Of a stretch of DNA of 64,000 nucleotides, positions 10,601 through 19,985 are shown one piece after another (the stretch's first letter is position 1; each line of letters begins with the position of its first letter). This stretch comes from Theileria orientalis strain Shintoku (lineage: Eukaryota; Apicomplexa; Aconoidasida; Piroplasmida; Theileriidae). The DNA lies in assembly GCF_000740895.1 (NCBI RefSeq), contig NC_025263.1, forward strand, positions 62,001-126,000, given 5' to 3'. Made by a program: the position numbers and the translations under genes. Under the pieces are notes generated by a model. It was not told the DNA's origin. It saw nothing but the letters and a program-made list of their open reading frames with translations, and ran no database searches.

Positions 10601-12655
10601 GATCATGTATGCGTACACTGCTCTCGCGAACTCCACTCGCACTCTCTGTCCTCCGCTGAGCCCGTAGCCGCTCTCTGAAATAACTCTTAGGTCTCCGTCC
10701 TCCCAGTTCGCCATGTCCGTCTCCAGCTCTATTGCTCTAACCACGTCCTCGTATATTTTTTCGTCGAAGATGTGTCCGAAGACTATGTTCGACCTTATTG
10801 TTCCGCTCTTCAGCCAGACCTCCTGCGACGCGTAGAACACCGGTATCGACTTGCTCAGCGGGAACACGAACATCGAGCCCCCGACCAGCGTCATCTCTCC
10901 CAGCACCGCCTTCACGAAGTTCGTCTTCCCGCTTCCCTGCGACCCCGTCACTATTGCTATCTCTCCTCTCGCGAGCGTGAAGTCTATTTCATCTAGGTAA
11001 GCCTTGTTCTTCGTCAGCGCGTCCTCTCTGCTGTAGACCCAGCTGAAGGAGGCCTTTTGGAACCTTATCACTGAGTTTGCCAGGCTGTGCATCATCTTTC
11101 CGTCGCTTATTCTGTGCACGTAGCTCATGAACTCTCTGTTCAGGTGGCCCAGGCTATTCTTCATCGACCTCCGGTGTATCTGCGGGTTCACCAGGAACTT
11201 GTCGTACTGGTAGTAGTTCGGCGAGCACGACCTGATGTAGAACTCCAGGCGGTTGTACGAGTTGATCACTATGATCAGCAGCCTCAGCGCCAGCGGCAGC
11301 AGGTACATCGGGTCTATTATCTTCAGCAGGATGAAGAGCAGCGTTATGATCGAGGACGCGTCGATCGACTTCACGTCCTGCGTCCTCTTCAGCTGCTCCA
11401 CGAAGTCCTTGATGATGATCAGGATCGCGCACGTCACGCAGACTGAGTAGAGTATCTTGTTGATCAGCGAGAGGAAGAACCTGTAGACCACCAGCGTCAG
11501 CTCGTCGTTGCGCGTGTCCGTGATCATGTTGTCCGCCAGGTCCTCCAGCGTCAGCGACTGTATCAGCTTAAAGCTCGTTATGATTTCAAAGGACTTGCTC
11601 ACTCTGTGGTCCCTCAGCGCGTAGTAGTACTTTAGCAGGAAGCTGTTCCCTATCTCCACCAGGATCATGAATGCCAGCAGGCCCACTGATACTATGAAGA
11701 CCGTCCATATCTTCAGCTTCATCTTCACGTGTATCAGGATGATTCCGTAGATGAAGTTCGTCAGGAAGGTGACGATGTCCGTCATGGTGTCGAATATCAG
11801 CGTCACGTAGTAGCAGTCGACGAACTTGTACGAGTACACCTTCGGCGTGATCTCCATGTTCTTGTGGCGCCTTGCTGGGCATAGCAGCGGGTTTTCTGAG
11901 CACTTCGACCCCTCCGAGCTCCAGTGCACTGCGTTGTTGCAGCTCTGGCCCTCCGCCTTGTTCGCGTAGTTTCTTCGCAGGCACAGTGCGTGCTGGAAGA
12001 GCGTGATTCCCAGCGAGTAGTCCAACATCACGATGAGCCTCTGTATGTAGAACGTGATGTGGTCCATGCATATCCCCTTTGACAGCTCCAGCACTATGAT
12101 GAGCAGTATCAGGCAGAGCAGCGCCACGAAGTGCGAGTGCTCCGAGGTCATCTGCTTCAGCAGGCTGCTCATCAGGATTGCTATGCTCATGCTCATTATG
12201 TTCATCACCACCATTCCTATTGTTGCCAGGAGTATTCTCTTCCAGAATGTGTACAGGATCGCTCTCACGATGATCAGCTTCCTGGGTTTGTACATTTTTC
12301 CTTTCTTGCTACTTTCGTACTCTTCTCTTTCCAGCTCCATCAGCTTGTCGCTCACGTACTTTGAGAACACTGGCTGCCAGTACAGTATTTGATCATTTTT
12401 CGGTAGCGGGTGCAGCTTGTACGGGTCCAGGTATTCCCCTGCCAACACTCCTATCCATTTTCTCGTCCAGTTGAAGAATATGAAGTTGAATACGCTCCTC
12501 GAGTCGTAGTAGGTTACTTTTTTTCCTTGAACTTGACTACATTTTTTTATTTGATTCACTTCGCTTTCCCAGAAATTACACTCTTCTGTCAACTCCACTG
12601 TACTGCATTCTTTTTGATCATCCCTCTGGGCTGATTCTTGTTGCGATTCTCTCAT
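7691..12655 (-). CDS. MRP-type (ABCC) ABC transporter, complete
   Basis: A 1,654-aa single-exon full transporter with order TMD1-NBD1-TMD2-NBD2. Hydrophobic TMD1 lies about residues 120-500 and TMD2 about 865-1200. NBD1 has Walker A GSQGSGKT (about 570-577), an intact signature LSGGQ (about 663) and Walker B LDS where a catalytic glutamate would normally be. NBD2 has Walker A GRTGAGKT (about 1382), a degenerate signature LSNTQ, Walker B ILIDEPP with glutamate, and an H-loop histidine (AAHDVN). One composite ATP site is therefore degenerate and one intact, as in the ABCC family. Likely an exporter at the plasma or an internal membrane; substrate unknown. Charged linkers follow NBD1 and precede NBD2. 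Base composition is notably GC-rich compared with the left paralogue. Confidence 0.92.
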   Translation of the reverse strand: MRESQQESAQRDDQKECSTVELTEECNFWESEVNQIKKCSQVQGKKVTYYDSRSVFNFIFFNWTRKWIGVLAGEYLDPYKLHPLPKNDQILYWQPVFSKYVSDKLMELEREEYESSKKGKMYKPRKLIIVRAILYTFWKRILLATIGMVVMNIMSMSIAILMSSLLKQMTSEHSHFVALLCLILLIIVLELSKGICMDHITFYIQRLIVMLDYSLGITLFQHALCLRRNYANKAEGQSCNNAVHWSSEGSKCSENPLLCPARRHKNMEITPKVYSYKFVDCYYVTLIFDTMTDIVTFLTNFIYGIILIHVKMKLKIWTVFIVSVGLLAFMILVEIGNSFLLKYYYALRDHRVSKSFEIITSFKLIQSLTLEDLADNMITDTRNDELTLVVYRFFLSLINKILYSVCVTCAILIIIKDFVEQLKRTQDVKSIDASSIITLLFILLKIIDPMYLLPLALRLLIIVINSYNRLEFYIRSCSPNYYQYDKFLVNPQIHRRSMKNSLGHLNREFMSYVHRISDGKMMHSLANSVIRFQKASFSWVYSREDALTKNKAYLDEIDFTLARGEIAIVTGSQGSGKTNFVKAVLGEMTLVGGSMFVFPLSKSIPVFYASQEVWLKSGTIRSNIVFGHIFDEKIYEDVVRAIELETDMANWEDGDLRVISESGYGLSGGQRVRVEFARAVYAYMIYSKVRREYAKPGSFLMCLDSIFVGLDPFVGGNIFNNLFNNKNGLLVTSDLSVVLTASKRSLETCLATSSPESFGEIKIYSLKNNRLRYMNDLKGFIKRTITELAQGDENDEKVKGNEVNEEDLRVSKEDGEMYKRCKSTDFERLGRRSIIREKYGEKKTYGSCKIEGYQNIKSIVFGPLLMYIKSAGRPFYAFLLMLIVCTVLDKTRYIMASRLSNFVNDQIKDLASYADNTLKCEKTHSQIKEYSTKSFNRILWLSVLVIVACVSVVLLMTLVSFLASLKIHEYSLDSALHKSSMHVKVKRYVSDIITFLSCDTLYIDKALGYYLYDAFVLLVETFIHMIMLIYLVPTSFFFVLFASFLMVRFPVMWFIKALTNIRFAYMASINKINCVLNDSISGSLNYRSYRKEEDLVSEFVEHSDYNARCRFMERASYTWTSVVCRCIFSGMIFFVILTPLTISTVTSYNIKIGYYGLAFSFSLNFTNRFSKLLRIYTRLQLYLCSVKRFENFIPSNEKLEFSRMKNIYLENIIVTGAQQDAREEPGKGEGKPGLSKENTLSVDSMVLIDDDDLFNCEDATKLKNKYLQRRKREFYQVRSRMSVRSLLFKPVIKIIDVTEYVDHYHKGVKLKGVYVLANPTKSLSQKPEELANIVKTEQVELKEVKVEGKGEPEVIDLKDEQLKKRLILSDINQEAFRSHIIGVVGRTGAGKTTLLSVLLNTAKVRKGSVLLDGVDLNDIPKAVLRQIVGVLPQLPFVFRGWTIRTFLDPRKLFSDGQIYEALKMCGLIEFVQDLAEQPLDLVILPEYYHKDMPKYLKKVYYPKLFEYKRSRHLPRNSNLTSTMDAKIALSNTQMRTLMFARLMLYRKFYRIILIDEPPSDNCSEDQTPGATPRSGAAPESQDSKGSEIGLPVYKLLKDYFTHCTTFIAAHDVNALKACTKLWILSRGNLVMTCDREQMLHDDSLSRLIQECMDP

Positions 12656-13161
12656 TTTATCTTTTTTATTTTACACCTACTTTATTTTAACCCTTTTCTT
12701 TACTCTATAATACACTTATTTTATTTTTGAGCTTTTTTTGTTCATTTAACAAATTCGTGTTATTGCTCACCTACTCACACACATACATGTTTTATTTTAC
12801 AGTTAAATTTTATCATACACCTATTTTATGTTTTAAAATATATGTATACATTTATTTTTTCATTTTATTTACTTTTTTTCTATCTTCAAATTCAAATATT
12901 ACACATTATCATCCCCCATTAGAATCTGCTCCATTCCTCCAATCATTTCCCTTCGAACTGTGAAATGTGCATTTTTAGGCATCTCTCTGCTCCTCGATTT
13001 ACTTTTATGCAAAACTTTCTTACACATCTACTCTTTTTACTCGCTATCTTTCTACAAAAAGCTTCAATTCTTCCCTCTTCTGCCTATATATCTCGTGCAC
13101 TTTTCAATTTTCATCGATATTGTTCTCTTATTCCTATTCTCAACTTTCACCTTCATAGTTT
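12656..13161. other. Spacer, T-rich on plus strand
   Basis: Upstream region of the ABC transporter and downstream region of the Rieske gene, both on the minus strand. The plus strand is strongly T/C-rich, which produces spurious hydrophobic reading frames (12960-13175). Several TACACA words occur near 12770-12850. No gene seen. Confidence 0.55.
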
Positions 13162-14329
13162 TTATCCTAGTTTAATTGTGTTATCGTCTATAAATTTATA
13201 TGGCGGCACTTCCAGGTTCGCTGGAGCTGGTCCGTGTCTTATTCTTCCTACTCATTTTTTTTTCTTTTCAATCTCACCTGACGAGTCGTAGTGCGATCCG
13301 TGGCATGGGCAGAAGAATCCTCCGTAGTTTCCTCCTCTGTACGGCACGCATCCCAGGTGTGTACATATTGCTATGTTGATTAGCCACTCTGGGTTTTCGT
13401 TTCTTTCGCTGTCCAGCTGCGGGTCTCTCATCGACTCCAGCAGCTCATCGTCCTTCCTACGCATCATATAATTACCCTTATTCATATCTTCTTTCCTATT
13501 TCATGTATTTATTTATCTATTTTTATATCCGATATCTCTTTTTACCTTGCTCTTGTTATCTCCTCTTGTGTTCTTCTTCTTATAAATACTGGCTTCTTTC
13601 TCCAGTTAACTGTCACTTGGTCTCCTGGAAGCATCTGGCCCACGTTTACTTCCAGTGTTCCTTCTGCCACTGCGTCCTATGTATTTTTTATAAATTTTAA
13701 CTGACCTTTGATAGCCAAAAGAAGTGTATTACTTTAATTATTGATGACCTTATGAATGCCAGGAGGAAGAAGAATATGCTTGCTGTCATCAGGTAGATTG
13801 CTGCTCTTCTGTCCGTTCCTTTCGGCAGTCTGTACTCTCTAAAGTCTGGAAACGCTTCTGGGTATGTTGACTCTGGCACCACTGCGTTTTCTGCGTATCC
13901 TACTGGTCTCTGATTTTCCGGTCCCAGTTTTCCCACTGACACTATTGCTGGTTCATTTGGGTTGTACCATCCGCTCGTTCTCGTAAAATTTGCTCCTGAT
14001 ATCAATTCTCCTTTTGATATATCTGGTGTTCTTGGGAACACTGGTTCCCACACGTTTACGTAGTGTGCGTATCTTGTTACTCCTGTGTTTCCAAACTTGT
14101 GTCCGTGTCCGTGTGGCGTTACCAGGTCGCTCAGCTCTTTCACTGCGCCCTTGTTTTCATATTTCGTTGTGTCTAACGCCCACAGCTTCGGGTTATCTGC
14201 TCTGTCGAACACGTTTCTGTACAGTGGCACCTCACTTGCGGCTGGCACTCCTAAACGTTTTTTCATTTCCCGATTAAGGCTTGCGGCGAATTGTCTCTTG
14301 GTGTTCAATATATATCTAAGTTTGATCAT
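13162..14329 (-). CDS. Rieske iron-sulfur subunit of cytochrome bc1
   Basis: Four exons: 14329-13706, 13676-13546, 13495-13278, 13247-13162, giving 352 aa; all joins are GT-AG and in frame, with introns of 29, 50 and 30 nt. It is the 2Fe-2S subunit of mitochondrial complex III, carrying electrons from ubiquinol to cytochrome c1. The protein has an extended N-terminal mitochondrial presequence region, one transmembrane helix (about residues 180-200, in [16 protein letters not shown]), then the Rieske fold. Cluster-binding motifs CTHLGC (about 296) and CPCHGSHYD (about 316) are intact; the last exon supplies the typical end [14 protein letters not shown]. The N-terminus is longer than in animal or yeast homologues. 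Confidence 0.93.
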
Positions 14330-14854
14330 TTTGGAATCTCGATTTTATCAGATTTGTTGTTGTATCAAATCTTCATTAAATATTATAAAATATATACAAT
14401 TTACATTAACATTGGCAATTGTTGCTATACAAACTCAATTTTATTTATTACACTGTATATTTAATTTAAATATTCTAATGATAAGCTTTTTATATATCCT
14501 TTCTTTCTCTGGGGCACTATCCTCTTCGACATTACACTAGTGTGTATATCTCAACCTCGTATCCTTTATTTAGATTCTTCTATATCAAATACACATCTTA
14601 TTGCAGTTTGAAAAATATTTTTGTTTCCGTTTTATTTTTTTTATTTACGTATTAAATTTGACATCTATCCCGATACCTTATTCCTGGTTTATTAATTTAT
14701 TTTTATAATTATTTTATTTGGTCAAATACTTACAGTTTTCATTTAATAGCACATACACACCCATATAACCTTTTTAATTTTCATTATACTGAATTTTTAT
14801 CTCTTATTTCATTATCTCACAGCTTTGATTCTTTGTATATTTATTGTGTAATAC
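14330..14854. other. Divergent promoter region
   Basis: Shared upstream region of the Rieske gene (minus) and the WD40 gene (plus). AT-rich with T tracts and TACACA words (near 14750-14760). No gene seen. Confidence 0.55.
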
Positions 14855-15902
14855 ATGAAACATGAACCTCTCAGTTCCATTAGATTCAAGGACGGCTTCA
14901 CGTCTTCCACTTATTTGCCTGATCACATTTTAACCTCCTCCATCACCGGTTCAGTTTGCAAATGGAATCTCGAAAGCGGCAATCCTATTGCCACATTCGA
15001 CACAAAACCTGGGATTAAATATTGCATTCCGTATTCTATAGGTATATTCACGCGACATCTTTATATTTTATAGATTATTCCACGTACAATAGCCTAATTC
15101 TTCAAGAACAAGACGCCATCTCACTTTTTGACTTGAACGACAATGTGGTCTATGACGTGGCTAAGATCAGTCCTGGCTCCTTCGCCAGGGTCAGCTTGTT
15201 GCCTCGTGGATCCTCAGACCTTCCCCTTGTCATTTCTCCTTTCGGCTTGAACTTTGTGAAGATCTTCGACTTAAGGCTTCACCAAGGTACTTACCGCCCA
15301 CTCATTACCTCTTAGGCTCTCTTTCTTCCAGTGCAATCGCAGAGATTCCCCCCTTTAGGATTGAACATCCTCTGAAGTCTGAAGTTGGCATGTTGCACTC
15401 TTGTTCGCCCTTTCCCTCGCTTGGTGAGTTCTGTATTGTTACTACCTACGAGTCCGGCTCAATTGCTTTGTACGATATTCGGAAGCCAACTTCTCCCGTC
15501 ATCCCCGTTTACATTATGGACTCCTTGGAGCCCATTCCTGCTTTATCTGTTTGGGAGAATGTTCTCTTGATTGGCGACACGGTTGGTAACATTTGGATGT
15601 TTTACGCTTCTCAGGACAAGGGGGTTGTTTTTCTCAAAAGGTCCAACGTTGCCAGGGATTCCATCAAACCTCCTGGCATAGCCTGCCTCGGCATCAGTTG
15701 TGATGGCTCAGTTTTGGCTGCTGGGTGCTGGGATCGTTGCGTTCGTGTTTTAGAAACTAAAACTTTGGAGCTGAAGTTTATTCTTGATCACCACTGTTCC
15801 TCCATTGTCGACGTTTCTTTTTCCCGCGACTCGAATGCCTTTTGCACTTGTTCTTCTGATGGAAATGCTAATGTCTGGGATCTGTTTTCCCATTTAACTT
15901 AA
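14855..15902 (+). CDS. WD40 protein, GNB1L/ASA1-like
   Basis: Three exons, 14855-15041, 15074-15286 and 15316-15902, encode 328 aa; introns are 32 and 29 nt. The second acceptor is the TTAG before 15316; the TCCAG 16 bp further on would give a stop. The protein is a run of WD40 repeats making one beta-propeller. The last two repeats (AAGCWDRCVRVLETKTL and CSSDGNANVWDL) fit the GNB1L/ASA1 group, which in other eukaryotes works with the TTT complex in maturation of PIKK kinases. That function is inferred from resemblance; a generic WD40 scaffold is the alternative. Confidence 0.75.
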
Positions 15903-15929
15903 TTTTTTAATACTTTTATGTGTATAATT

Positions 15930-16045
15930 ATTTACTATATACGTATATATATATATATATACACCAGTATGTATATATATATCAGTACGTATATATATGT
16001 ATATGTATACTTATTTATCTATCTTTATGTATATGTATATGTGTG
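15930..16045. repeat. Alternating purine-pyrimidine tract
   Basis: A TA/GT-alternating tract, with an uninterrupted (TA)n core near 15945-15962 and degenerate GTATAT units after it. It sits between the tail-to-tail WD40 and RPB5 genes. Similar tracts lie beyond other 3' ends in the window. Confidence 0.75.
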
Positions 16046-16174
16046 CTCTTCGTGAAATATGTGTATGAAACAATGCACATTTGTATTTAAGATGTGTATA
16101 CTTTTTAATACATTAAGCTTTTTAAAAATTAGTGATTTACCCTTCCTCTTCACATGTTACTGGTTGTTCGTTAG

Positions 16175-17004
16175 TTATACTACTAGTCTGAAGGTCACGT
16201 ATCTTCCTGCCGTTTCACTCGGTCTGATGATCTTCACCACCTACATTCGCCCTTATTCGTCTTCGCTCTTACCTGTCCTTTTGAAAGTCCGAAGTACCGT
16301 GCTACTGGGTCTGCCGATTGTATTCTTGGTATCTGACTCTCTTTGACCTACAGTTTCCTTTTTCATCGTAAACACTTACTTTATATTTCTGTAGAAGATT
16401 CTGCTTTTCGTCCATCGTCAGTGGTATGTGTTTCGGCACCAATTCGTGCCTTGTTATGTTTACCAGTAGCTCTGTCTCCATAAAATTCTCTATTATGTTT
16501 CTCGGATATGCTTCCATTATTGCCTAAATTATTTTTTATTGGTCAATCATTAATTTCCATACTACAATTAATAGTTATTTTTGCAGTCTAAATATGATGT
16601 TACTAACATCTTTTGCGAATGGCGTCAATACGTTGCGTGTGACCAGAATTGCTCTATGTATGTCGTGATCTTCCATACGTTCGGTCAATCTATACTCAAT
16701 ATTTTGCTTTATTCCTTACTCTCTTATTGGCTTCACTCCTGTCTTCCTCGTTTCATCTGCGAAGTAGACCAATAACTTGTTATCTGAGGCTGTTTTTTGT
16801 GACGCCACCAAAAGCATTTTAGACCGCCTGTATTTATTTTTTATACATAAAATCGACATACATTTTATCGTATAACTCATATCTTGCTTTAAATTCTGCA
16901 AATGTTTCCAATCTCTCCTTCCCTGGGATAAAATATCCTCTATCTTCTAACATTTCACAACATGTTCTTCTGCATCTGAATAACCTTCCTTCTTCGTCAT
17001 CCAT
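16175..17004 (-). CDS. RPB5: RNA polymerase I/II/III shared subunit RPB5
   Basis: Six exons: 17004-16847, 16827-16720, 16689-16608, 16523-16380, 16347-16273, 16240-16175. They join in frame to 210 aa, the usual RPB5 length. RPB5 (RPABC1) is a subunit of all three nuclear RNA polymerases. The N-terminal jaw domain is more diverged (start [11 protein letters not shown]); the C-terminal assembly domain is highly conserved: [16 protein letters not shown], then [17 protein letters not shown] and [18 protein letters not shown]. The introns are 19, 30, 84, 32 and 32 nt. The 19-nt intron (16828-16846) is required, because reading through it meets TAA at once. No other start codon fits better than 17004. 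Confidence 0.93.
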
Positions 17005-17241
17005 TTTATCTTAATTCTCTATTTTAACGATTAAAGCTATTTTAAATAAAAATTAAATTAATGTATTTATGTAATATACTATTATTTTCAATACACTTAT
17101 TGGGCCATTATTTTGTTTATTGGTTGTTTTTTATAATCAATTTATAACACTTTATACTATTTTTAATATCATTTTCATATTTATTCACTTTTGTACCATA
17201 TAAATTACTATGCTCTGTTTAAATACTTAATTATTTAAAAA

Positions 17242-17955
17242 ATGAAAATTGTTTTAAAAACAAGTAATTCGATTGATAAAAATGACACTAAAACTGATGT
17301 AAAGAAGGTTTCAAACGATGCTGATTCCACTCGGAGGAAAAGTGCAGACCTATCTCACGTATTTGGCGCCAAGAATGACAACGATGCGTTTTACGATAAG
17401 ATTGACGGCAAGCACCTGCTTTCTAAGGCCAAACTCTCATCTTCGGACCACTCCTCAGACCCTCTGAGGAGCATAAAGCTCTACTCCAAGTCTCTCGACT
17501 CTGTGTCCGATATAAAGCCTGATTCTGACCTTGACCCTCAGCTCTACCTCTACGACGAGTTTGTCGAGGACAAGGACGAGGATGCCAAGAAACTCACGTA
17601 CCTCGGCTTCGTCGAGGAGTCTAACCGGGACTCCGCTTCTGACGCCGCCGTCGAAACCAAGGAATCTCTCTACTTGGACAAGATGGTCAGCACTGCCAAG
17701 AAGCGGCAAATGGAGCGCGACATTGCTTTCGAGAAGCAGCTCCTCAGGGAGGAGCTCAAGGCTGTCTCTGAGGTCGGCGAGGTCTTCGTTACTGGCGCCT
17801 ACAAGAAGAAGCTTGAGGAGCGGCGGCGTTTTGAGGAGGAGCAGCGTAATCAGGACGAGTACGACGCTCTCCACAGCAAGAACAGTCTCACTAAGCTGCA
17901 CTCCTATCTTCTCAACTCTGGCCTGGCCAAGCGTTCCACCAAGGGTTCCAAATAG
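17242..17955 (+). CDS. NSRP1-like (DUF2040) coiled-coil protein
   Basis: A single-exon 237-aa protein. The first 130 residues are hydrophilic, rich in Ser/Asp/Lys. Residues about 140-205 match the conserved N-terminal block of nuclear speckle splicing regulatory protein 1: a K-[KR]-x-x-M/E-x-[ED]-x-x-x-E-[KR] coiled-coil start ([16 protein letters not shown]) followed by [18 protein letters not shown]1 family proteins associate with the spliceosome and affect splice choice. The gene begins after an AT-rich leader and switches to GC-rich codons within its first 100 bp. Function is by family resemblance only. Confidence 0.75.
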   Translation: MKIVLKTSNSIDKNDTKTDVKKVSNDADSTRRKSADLSHVFGAKNDNDAFYDKIDGKHLLSKAKLSSSDHSSDPLRSIKLYSKSLDSVSDIKPDSDLDPQLYLYDEFVEDKDEDAKKLTYLGFVEESNRDSASDAAVETKESLYLDKMVSTAKKRQMERDIAFEKQLLREELKAVSEVGEVFVTGAYKKKLEERRRFEEEQRNQDEYDALHSKNSLTKLHSYLLNSGLAKRSTKGSK

Positions 17956-18000
17956 TTTTGTTTACTTCTTCTCATCGTAATCTTACTGTGTATTTGACTT

Positions 18001-18425
18001 TTACACATTATTTAGGTGTGGGTTCTGCGTGTGCAGTACTCTCGTTAGAACGTACGTCTTCCAGGGCCCTATTCTGTATCCCAGGGGCTGTATTCTCACG
18101 ATATCTCCCAGGTGCGCCTCCTTATGCTCGTCGTGCGCCCATACCTTTTTGGTCATTCGAAATGTTTTTTTGTACCTCACCACGTACATATACCTATTTT
18201 CCTCTAATTGTTTCTCCTAACCTCACCTGTCGCACGCCACTCTTATTGTTTTCGGGTGCTTGTCGTTGATAACGTATCCTATCAGCTCATTGTTCGGAAG
18301 TCTATTCTTCAAAACTGAAAATTATGTATCTATAAATTTACTTTGCACATAGCAGACAATACCGCACACACACGAACTATCTACTCTTACACGTTCTCAG
18401 ATATCCTGCTGTGTACCTTTGCCAT
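18001..18425 (-). CDS. Organellar ribosomal protein uS17-like
   Basis: Proposed exons 18425-18417 (ATG GCA AAG only), 18306-18227 and 18193-18001, giving 93 aa. The last two exons are well supported: the join at an intron of 33 nt restores one frame. The protein reads like bacterial-type S17: [16 protein letters not shown], then [17 protein letters not shown] and LGDIVRIQ, with the H-D-E and G-D-x-V-x-I hallmarks of the OB-fold. In this setting it should serve mitochondrial or apicoplast ribosomes. The 9-nt first exon and its 110-nt intron are tentative; the acceptor might instead be the AG a few bases upstream. Confidence 0.72.
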
Positions 18426-18850
18426 GTTTTATAATGCCAGTGTCGAAGTATGTGAGTCAAAAACAACATACCAGGGGATTCCACAGAAATATATTACAAA
18501 CGCACCAATTTAAAACAAAATAAATACCATGTGCATACAAATTAGTTAAAAAATATGACTGATATTGAAAATATCTAAAATGGAATCCCCATGGAGAAGA
18601 AGCACAATTAAATCTCATTACCATTATTATTTGTTGTTAATTTGTTTATAAATACATTGTACACTATCACTTTATTGGTGGAATCACAGTTCAAATTTTT
18701 ATTAAAGGTATTTTAACTTATATTTTTTATTTAATATCAACATATTTAATACCTTTTTATCATTTTCTTTTTAGAATCTTCCTATATTTGATATTATTAT
18801 TTACTGCTTAATTTTATCATGTTTAACTTAATTTTAGTAACATATACACA
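18426..18850. other. Divergent spacer
   Basis: Region between the uS17-like gene (minus) and a small plus-strand gene. It contains GGATTCCA (18476-18483) and TGGAATCC (18581-18588), words that recur in other spacers. No gene seen. Confidence 0.55.
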
Positions 18851-19006
18851 ATGATGTTTCCTGGATTTATGGAACCTCAGAATGAGCCACTTTTATCGGA
18901 GGATACTAGGATGTATCTTCGAACCGTTGGGTTCCTTATAATATCCTGTGCGATTTACTTTTACGGAGACCTTTTGGATATGCCTGAGGCTATTAAACTA
19001 GTATAA
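18851..19006 (+). CDS. Small single-pass membrane protein, 51 aa
   Basis: An ATG at 18851 opens a 51-codon frame ending at TAA 19004-19006. The N-terminal half is polar (residues 1-25) and is followed by one hydrophobic helix, about residues 26-39 (VGFLIISCAIYFYG), and an end with the tripeptide MPE. Base composition is higher in GC than the flanks and the codons look coding. The layout (short cytosolic part, one helix, MPE near the end) faintly recalls Tom7 of the mitochondrial import complex, but spacing differs and I do not assign it. It could be any tail-anchored small protein. Confidence 0.6.
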   Translation: MMFPGFMEPQNEPLLSEDTRMYLRTVGFLIISCAIYFYGDLLDMPEAIKLV

Positions 19007-19473
19007 ATTTTGTTTTACACATATACGTTTGTACACATAGACACATTATATGATCATGTATTATATAAAAATCAACTCTATTTATAAATTTATATTAATG
19101 TAATTTCTTATATATATATATGAATGGGCTTTTTAATGATTCCACTTAATTTTTTATGAGGATTCCATAAACAAATGCGTTTTTTCATTTACAAGTAAAA
19201 TTGACGCAATATATTATTAATTAAGCTTTTTTGTCATTATATAAATTTTTAAATATCGGTTTGGTGTGTAACTATTTAAAAATTTTCTATCTTGCTTCCC
19301 CATAGAACATCTAGATCTAGTTACCCAATACCTCGATAAACAATTTTATTTACTTTGTTTAGCAATATTTTTTTGGTCCAAATAACACATTTCTTTAATA
19401 TCCAGCTTGTTGCATAGGGTTTGACCATTTTAACACTTTACAACATCATTTGCCATTTCCTTTTTCGAAAAAA
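19007..19473. other. Spacer
   Basis: AT-rich spacer upstream of the nucleoplasmin-like gene. It carries several TACACA words (19015-19050) and one GGATTCCA (19160-19167). No gene seen. Confidence 0.55.
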
Positions 19474-19985
19474 ATGTTATTCGGTAAGTTATATCAAGTT
19501 ACATACGTTCTTATGGGCTTAATATATTTCTTATTTATAGGCGCAGTATTAGCTCCAGGCAGCAGTGTTACTCCCAAAAACGAGTTGGCTAACATTGTTC
19601 ACCTGTCTCAAGTTTGTTTGAACGAGCCCAAAAGCAATGAGAAGACTTACGTTCAACTTGTTGACGGAAACAAGGTTTACAATTTGTGCTCTCTGCAGAA
19701 GGACGTTAATGAACATGTGTGTTTTACCATACACAATACTTGAATATCTCGTACTAATATTCTGTTTAGGCAACCCTCGATGTTTTTTTCTCAACTAGCG
19801 GAGGCTTGAAGCTTTCTACTAAGGGTGGCCAGAACGAAGTTCACGTTATTGGATATTTCGAACCAGATGAGGACACCTTCCTTACTGACAGTGAAGACGA
19901 AGAGGAGGAAGACGATGAAGAGGTTATCGAGGAAGATGAGGATTCTGATGATGAACCCGCCTCTAAACGTAAAGCTTCGAAATAA
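19474..19985 (+). CDS. Nucleoplasmin-like (FKBP N-domain) histone chaperone
   Basis: Three exons: 19474-19483 (10 nt), 19541-19716, 19770-19985; 133 aa. The protein is the nucleoplasmin-like domain that forms the N-terminus of nuclear FKBPs in plants, insects and fungi: start [13 protein letters not shown], then [24 protein letters not shown] and VHVIGYF, each matching a strand of that fold. It is followed by a long Asp/Glu tract (about residues 95-122) and a basic KRKASK end that may be a nuclear signal. No FKBP isomerase domain follows, and the stop is firm. Such proteins bind histones through the acidic tract. The start is chosen because the domain begins within a few residues of its ATG and the 57-nt intron joins cleanly. 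Confidence 0.85.

Noticed and set aside
8035..12634. Many long frames on the plus strand inside the ABC gene
   Set aside because: They mirror GC-rich codons of the minus-strand transporter. Their translations are arginine/valine/histidine-rich without domains, and the minus frame has all ABC motifs.
12960..13175. Hydrophobic plus-strand protein
   Set aside because: The region is a T/C-rich spacer; any such tract yields Phe/Leu/Ser-rich frames. No start context or family match.
13254..13485. A separate small Rieske-like protein starting at 13485
   Set aside because: It is exon 3 of the four-exon Rieske gene; the upstream exons join in frame and supply the presequence and membrane helix.
18851..19006. 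Assignment of the 51-aa protein as Tom7
   Set aside because: Only a helix and an MPE tripeptide agree, and spacing between them differs from the family, so the name was not used.
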